A DNA stretch of 64,000 nt from JAICKN01 sp036489565 (GTDB lineage: Bacteria; Acidobacteriota; Terriglobia; Terriglobales; Acidobacteriaceae). Below are positions 60,635 to 64,000 of the stretch, piece by piece. Each line of letters begins with the position of its first letter. Positions within the stretch are counted from its first letter, which is position 1. Below the pieces are notes generated by a model. That model was given only the letters and a program-made list of their open reading frames with translations. It did no database searches and had not been told where the DNA came from. Both the position numbers and the translations under genes were made by a program. The stretch is from positions 69,474-133,473 of the forward strand of contig DASXFN010000086.1 in NCBI GenBank assembly GCA_036489565.1, given 5' to 3'.

Positions 60635-62662
60635 ATGGCCAACCCCGGCGATTTCGCATATACGGTCAAGCAGCAGGCGGACATCGTTCGCATCGTCGGC
60701 GACTACGTCAAACTGAAGAAGGCCGGAGCGCAGAATTTCTCCGGGCTTTGCCCGTTCCATGGAGAAAAAACGGCATCGTTTTCCGTTCACGCCACGCGCC
60801 AGTTCTATCACTGCTTTGGCTGCGGCCTTTCCGGAGATGTCTTCAGCTTCGTACAGAAGATCGAAAACATTACCTTTCCCGAAGCTGTGCGTCTTGTAGC
60901 GCAAAAGCTGGGCATCGCCATCCCGCAGGCTACTTACAACACGCCCGCCGAAGCCAAAGAAGCCAAGCTGCGCGGCGTCTTGCTCGACGTTCACGAGCGC
61001 GCCTGCGCTTTCTTTCAGGAACTACTCCGCCGTCCCGAAGGCGCAACTGCCCGCGACTATCTAGCTGGTCGCGGACTCACCGAAGAAATCATCAAAACTT
61101 TTCGCATCGGATACGCGCCTGATTCCGGCTTCCTTCTCCGCGACCGCCTGAAAAACGAATTCGCAGAAGAAGTCCTTCGCGAGAGCGGCCTGTTTTCCTG
61201 GAAAGAAGGCAATCAGCAATCGGGATCAAGCACTCAGCAATCACCACTGAGCCATCAGCAGGCCTCCGCGGCAAATAGCTCCCCGACCCTGTCATCCCGA
61301 GCGGAGGAGGAACGCTCGAAGAGCGTCCCGCCGCAGTCGAGGGACCTTGTGTCTCAGAAGCCCACGACCAACGACCAACGACCAACGACGGTTGCCATGT
61401 ACTCGAAATTCCGCAACCGCGTCATGTTTCCCATCGCCAACGAAAACGGCAAAGTCATCGCCTTCACCGGACGCACCCTCTCCACCGACGAAAAAGCTGG
61501 CCCGAAATATCTGAACTCGCCCGAGACTGCGATCTACTCGAAGTCCCGCGTGCTCTTCAACCTCGACCACGCCAAGGAAGCAATCCGCAAACTCGATTAC
61601 GCCATCCTCGTCGAAGGCCAAATGGATTGCATCTCCGTCTACTCTGCGGGATTTCAAAACGTCATCGCCAGCTCCGGCACGGCCTTCACCGAATTGCAGG
61701 CAAAATTCCTGGGCCGCTTCAGTAAAAATGTCGTCGTGAATTTCGATCCCGACACCGCCGGCGCAAAGGCCACCGAACGCACGCTGGGCCTTCTGGTAGA
61801 AGAAGAATTCAACATCAAAGTGCTGACGCTTGAAGCCGGATTCGATCCCGACCTCTTCCTACGCCGCCAGGGAAAGGATGCCTACGTCGCCGCGCTGAAA
61901 AACTCGCAGCGCTATTTCGATTACCTCATCGAGCGCGCCCGCATGCAGTTTCCCATACGCAATGCCGAGAGCAAAGTGAAGGCGGTCAATTTTCTGCTGC
62001 CGCACATGCAGCGCATTCCCAACCGCATTGTCCGCGATGAGATCAGCCAGGAGATTGCGCAAAAGCTCGCCATTGATTCCGCCGTCCTTCGCCAGGAACT
62101 CAAACAGGCAGTCACCAACCGTTCCGCCGCAAGCCTGAAGGCGCCTGCCGAGGCCCAGGTCACCGACGCGGAAAAAATCCTCATCCGCGCGCTTGCCTCT
62201 TCGAACGAAATGCAGACTGGCGAGCATGTCTCCTCCCGCAACGGCGCGGAAGAAATTTTTGATCCCGCCCGCCAGGCACGCTTCGCCCTGCAAGGCGAAA
62301 ACCTGCAAACCGGCATGGCCGCTGAGTCATTGCTTGGAGCTCTCCTCGCGGCGCCAGAGGAAGCCAATCCCATGGATTTGCCCCTGTCCCCCTCCGACCG
62401 CAACTTACTCGCGCAAACGCTCATGCACGACGAGGAAGAACTGACTCCAGAACGACTTGAAGGCGCCATTCGCGCGGTGCGCCGCATCCATCTGCGCAGG
62501 CGCATTGAGCAAATTCAGCATGAATTGGGCAGTCGAGGGCTGAATTCCGCCTCCATGCAGGCTCTTTTACAAGAGAAAGTCCGGCTAAAGCGCGCCCTTA
62601 TGGACCCAGCTTTGTCCGCAAACCATACAATGGAAGGCAATTCCGGCCCGTCGGCGGCCTGA
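60635..62662 (+). CDS. dnaG: DNA primase
   Basis: 675 residues. Zinc finger near residues 39-65 (CPFHGEKTASFSVHATRQFY then HCFGCGLSGDVFSFVQ), the RNA polymerase domain with RVMFPIANENGKVIAFTGRT, and the TOPRIM part (AILVEGQMDCISVYSAGFQN; NFDPDTAGAKATERTL). A C-terminal helicase-binding region follows. Between residues ~193 and 254, where the N-terminal RNAP subdomain should continue, there is a 62-residue stretch of Ser/Gln/Thr-rich sequence translated from intergenic-type repeats. The reading frame is intact. It lies upstream of rpoD, the classical dnaG-rpoD order. Confidence 0.95.
   Translation: MANPGDFAYTVKQQADIVRIVGDYVKLKKAGAQNFSGLCPFHGEKTASFSVHATRQFYHCFGCGLSGDVFSFVQKIENITFPEAVRLVAQKLGIAIPQATYNTPAEAKEAKLRGVLLDVHERACAFFQELLRRPEGATARDYLAGRGLTEEIIKTFRIGYAPDSGFLLRDRLKNEFAEEVLRESGLFSWKEGNQQSGSSTQQSPLSHQQASAANSSPTLSSRAEEERSKSVPPQSRDLVSQKPTTNDQRPTTVAMYSKFRNRVMFPIANENGKVIAFTGRTLSTDEKAGPKYLNSPETAIYSKSRVLFNLDHAKEAIRKLDYAILVEGQMDCISVYSAGFQNVIASSGTAFTELQAKFLGRFSKNVVVNFDPDTAGAKATERTLGLLVEEEFNIKVLTLEAGFDPDLFLRRQGKDAYVAALKNSQRYFDYLIERARMQFPIRNAESKVKAVNFLLPHMQRIPNRIVRDEISQEIAQKLAIDSAVLRQELKQAVTNRSAASLKAPAEAQVTDAEKILIRALASSNEMQTGEHVSSRNGAEEIFDPARQARFALQGENLQTGMAAESLLGALLAAPEEANPMDLPLSPSDRNLLAQTLMHDEEELTPERLEGAIRAVRRIHLRRRIEQIQHELGSRGLNSASMQALLQEKVRLKRALMDPALSANHTMEGNSGPSAA
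61291..61389. repeat. Intergenic-type repeats lying in frame inside dnaG
   Basis: A TGTCATCCCGAGCG-type unit ending AGTCGAGGGACC (about 61290-61346) is followed by a tandem of the heptamer CGACCAA (about 61366-61389). Both types occur elsewhere between genes (10150, 57444 and 43247 respectively). The stretch just before (61211-61265) is rich in CAGCAATC/CACTCAGC-like units. Confidence 0.75.
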
Positions 62663-62821
62663 AATTCTGGTTGCCAGGCTTGAAACGAAACCGTATGCAA
62701 TGCCATCTAAACTATTAACGGACGGGAACATAGTGCAGCAGAACAAGCAGCGAAAGGGCCAAACCTAAAGCAAGCTCCCAATAGCCAAGCGATTGGCTAA
62801 GGTGCTACAATACAAGGGTTT

Positions 62822-62836
62822 GTGCCGTTGCGGCAC
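62822..62836. other. Perfect hairpin in the rpoD leader
   Basis: GTGCCG, TTG, CGGCAC about 70 bp before the rpoD start. A second hairpin (TAGCCAA/TTGGCTA) lies near 62781-62799 in the same 240 bp gap. A TACAAT at about 62806 could be a -10 element. No gene is seen in the gap. Confidence 0.4.
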
Positions 62837-62904
62837 GCCAACGCACGTTCCCACCAACTATAAAATTTACTGTCCCCTCACCGGGACACAGAGGGTAATC
62901 CTTC

Positions 62905-64000
62905 TTGGCTCTTGACGAAAAGTACGAAGACATACAAAAGCTGATCGACGCAGGCAAGGAAAAGGGATATCTGACCTATGACCAGGTCAACGATTTAATC
63001 CCGCACGATGTGCACAGTCCTGAAGACCTGGAAGATCTGCTTACCACAATGGGTTCGCAAGGTATTGATGTGCTCGAAAGCCCGAAGATGCCCTCTTCCG
63101 GCCTCGACAAATCTGATGATGAAGAGATGGGCGAGGATGTCGAACTTGACCTCACGCCCGGTGCTCTTGAAAAAACCAATGACCCTGTCCGGATGTATCT
63201 GCGCGAGATGGGGACCGTTCCGCTGCTTACGCGCGAAGGCGAAGTTGAAATTGCCAAGCGTATTGAGCGCGGACAACTGCGCGTTCTAAAGGCGCTCTCG
63301 CGTTCTCCCATCGTCATCAATGAATTGCTGGCGCTGGGCGACGACCTCAAGAACAGTGTCCGCTCCATCAAGGAAGTGGTCACCTTCGACGAGGAAGAAA
63401 TCACCGAAGAAATCCTGCTCAACCGGCTGAAAGAGTTCACCGGGAAAATCGATGAACTGGCCAAGTCCTACAAAAAGGCCCAGCAACTGCAGGAAAAGTT
63501 CGTGGAGATTTCGCAGAAGAAGCGTCCCAAGGACCATCGCCGTTACCGCTTCAACTTGTCGCGCGCGATCGTCAAGACGTCCACCTGCGTGCGCAAACTC
63601 GGCTTCACCAACAACGAGCGCAAGCGCCTGATTGACCGCGTTAACAAAACGGTTGACGGGATGCGTTCGCTCGACCGTCAGGCCCAGAACCTGGAGCGCA
63701 AAGCCGATGCCACCCGCAGTGACGAGCAGCGCAAGGAATACAAACGCCAGGCCCGCGCCATCCACGGGGAACTGGAAAAACTCGAGCAGGAGGCTGGAGT
63801 TCTGTTTCAGGAACTCAAGCGCACCCAGCGGGAGCTTATCCAGGGAGACATGGACGCCGAGCAGGCCAAGCGGGAGCTTATCGAAGCGAACCTTCGCCTC
63901 GTGGTCTCCATCGCGAAAAAATATACCAATCGCGGCTTGCAGTTCCTCGACCTGATTCAGGAAGGCAACATTGGACTGATGAAGGCCGTGGACAAGTTCG
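62905..64000 (+). CDS. rpoD: Primary sigma factor RpoD, 3' partial
   Basis: The frame runs off the right end of the window. TTG at 62905 after GAGGG gives MALDEKYEDIQKLIDAGKEK, the usual sigma-70 region 1.1 opening with YLTYDQVNDLIP. Region 1.2 is seen in NDPVRMYLREMGTVPLLTRE, then the non-conserved region, and the start of region 2 in AKRELIEANLRLVVSIAKKY and GLQFLDLIQEGNIGLMKAVD at the end. As the housekeeping sigma factor it directs RNA polymerase to most promoters. It follows dnaG, as in many bacteria. Confidence 0.96.
   Translation, partial: MALDEKYEDIQKLIDAGKEKGYLTYDQVNDLIPHDVHSPEDLEDLLTTMGSQGIDVLESPKMPSSGLDKSDDEEMGEDVELDLTPGALEKTNDPVRMYLREMGTVPLLTREGEVEIAKRIERGQLRVLKALSRSPIVINELLALGDDLKNSVRSIKEVVTFDEEEITEEILLNRLKEFTGKIDELAKSYKKAQQLQEKFVEISQKKRPKDHRRYRFNLSRAIVKTSTCVRKLGFTNNERKRLIDRVNKTVDGMRSLDRQAQNLERKADATRSDEQRKEYKRQARAIHGELEKLEQEAGVLFQELKRTQRELIQGDMDAEQAKRELIEANLRLVVSIAKKYTNRGLQFLDLIQEGNIGLMKAVDKF

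Noticed and set aside
63008..64000. Several overlapping frames on both strands within rpoD
   Set aside because: All are shadows of the rpoD frame that starts at 62905 and runs off the window end.

Overview
The window looks like a chromosomal segment of an Acidobacteriota (Terriglobia-type) bacterium of roughly 55% GC. That is an inference from gene content: ToxR-like winged-helix regulators fused to membrane domains, a GT39-TPR protein, two TonB-type transducers, an ECF42/DGPF sigma cluster, an acidobacterial-style EF-P and several families of dispersed intergenic repeats. Most genes are housekeeping. Both ends cut a gene: a GT39 glycosyltransferase on the left and rpoD on the right.

Left part (1-13.6 kb): GT39 fragment, trpG, a predicted outer-membrane barrel protein, a VOC protein, then PilZ, AMIN-domain and TonB proteins. 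Next is a three-gene cassette of lower GC (about 7.0-8.9 kb) headed by a TIGR04255-type protein. It is followed by a YtxH protein, efp, acylphosphatase-apt, an atypical Nramp-family transporter and a GlsB/YeaQ-type membrane protein.

13.6-18.3 kb: seven minus-strand genes (VOC, YCII/DGPF, DUF899 and a tiny CPEC protein) stand divergent from an ECF42-type sigma factor. 18.3-28.6 kb: a membrane protein, an AsmA-like protein, a complete RND efflux system (pump, adaptor, outer-membrane lipoprotein) and a PLC-like phosphoesterase.

28.8-35.5 kb: a long minus-strand run, in transcription order: small membrane protein, miaA, GH3 hexosaminidase, lipoprotein, zinc-ribbon membrane protein, pyrR, pyrB, prmC.

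36.5-39.3 kb is the standout region: a retron. On the minus strand a phosphoribosyltransferase-like effector precedes a reverse transcriptase carrying the retron NAxxH, YADD and VTG motifs. The 171 bp gap between them folds as an msr-msd RNA. Its a1/a2 inverted repeats (17 bp with one bulge) lie in the last codons of the effector and the first codons of the RT, so the non-coding RNA overlaps both proteins. The retron sits between a winged-helix regulator and a tonB-like gene.

39.3-48.9 kb: TonB protein; a GDP-mannose supply cluster (coaD, aminotransferase, manA, manC, phosphomannomutase, Gfo/Idh oxidoreductase); a DEAD-box helicase. 49.3-64 kb: M48 protease, ClpB-D2-like AAA ATPase with a clear terminator, GH-like DUF4015 protein, AraC-DinB fusion, YggX, a low-complexity secreted protein, a MazF-type toxin-antitoxin pair, dnaG (with intergenic repeat sequence inserted in frame) and the start of rpoD.
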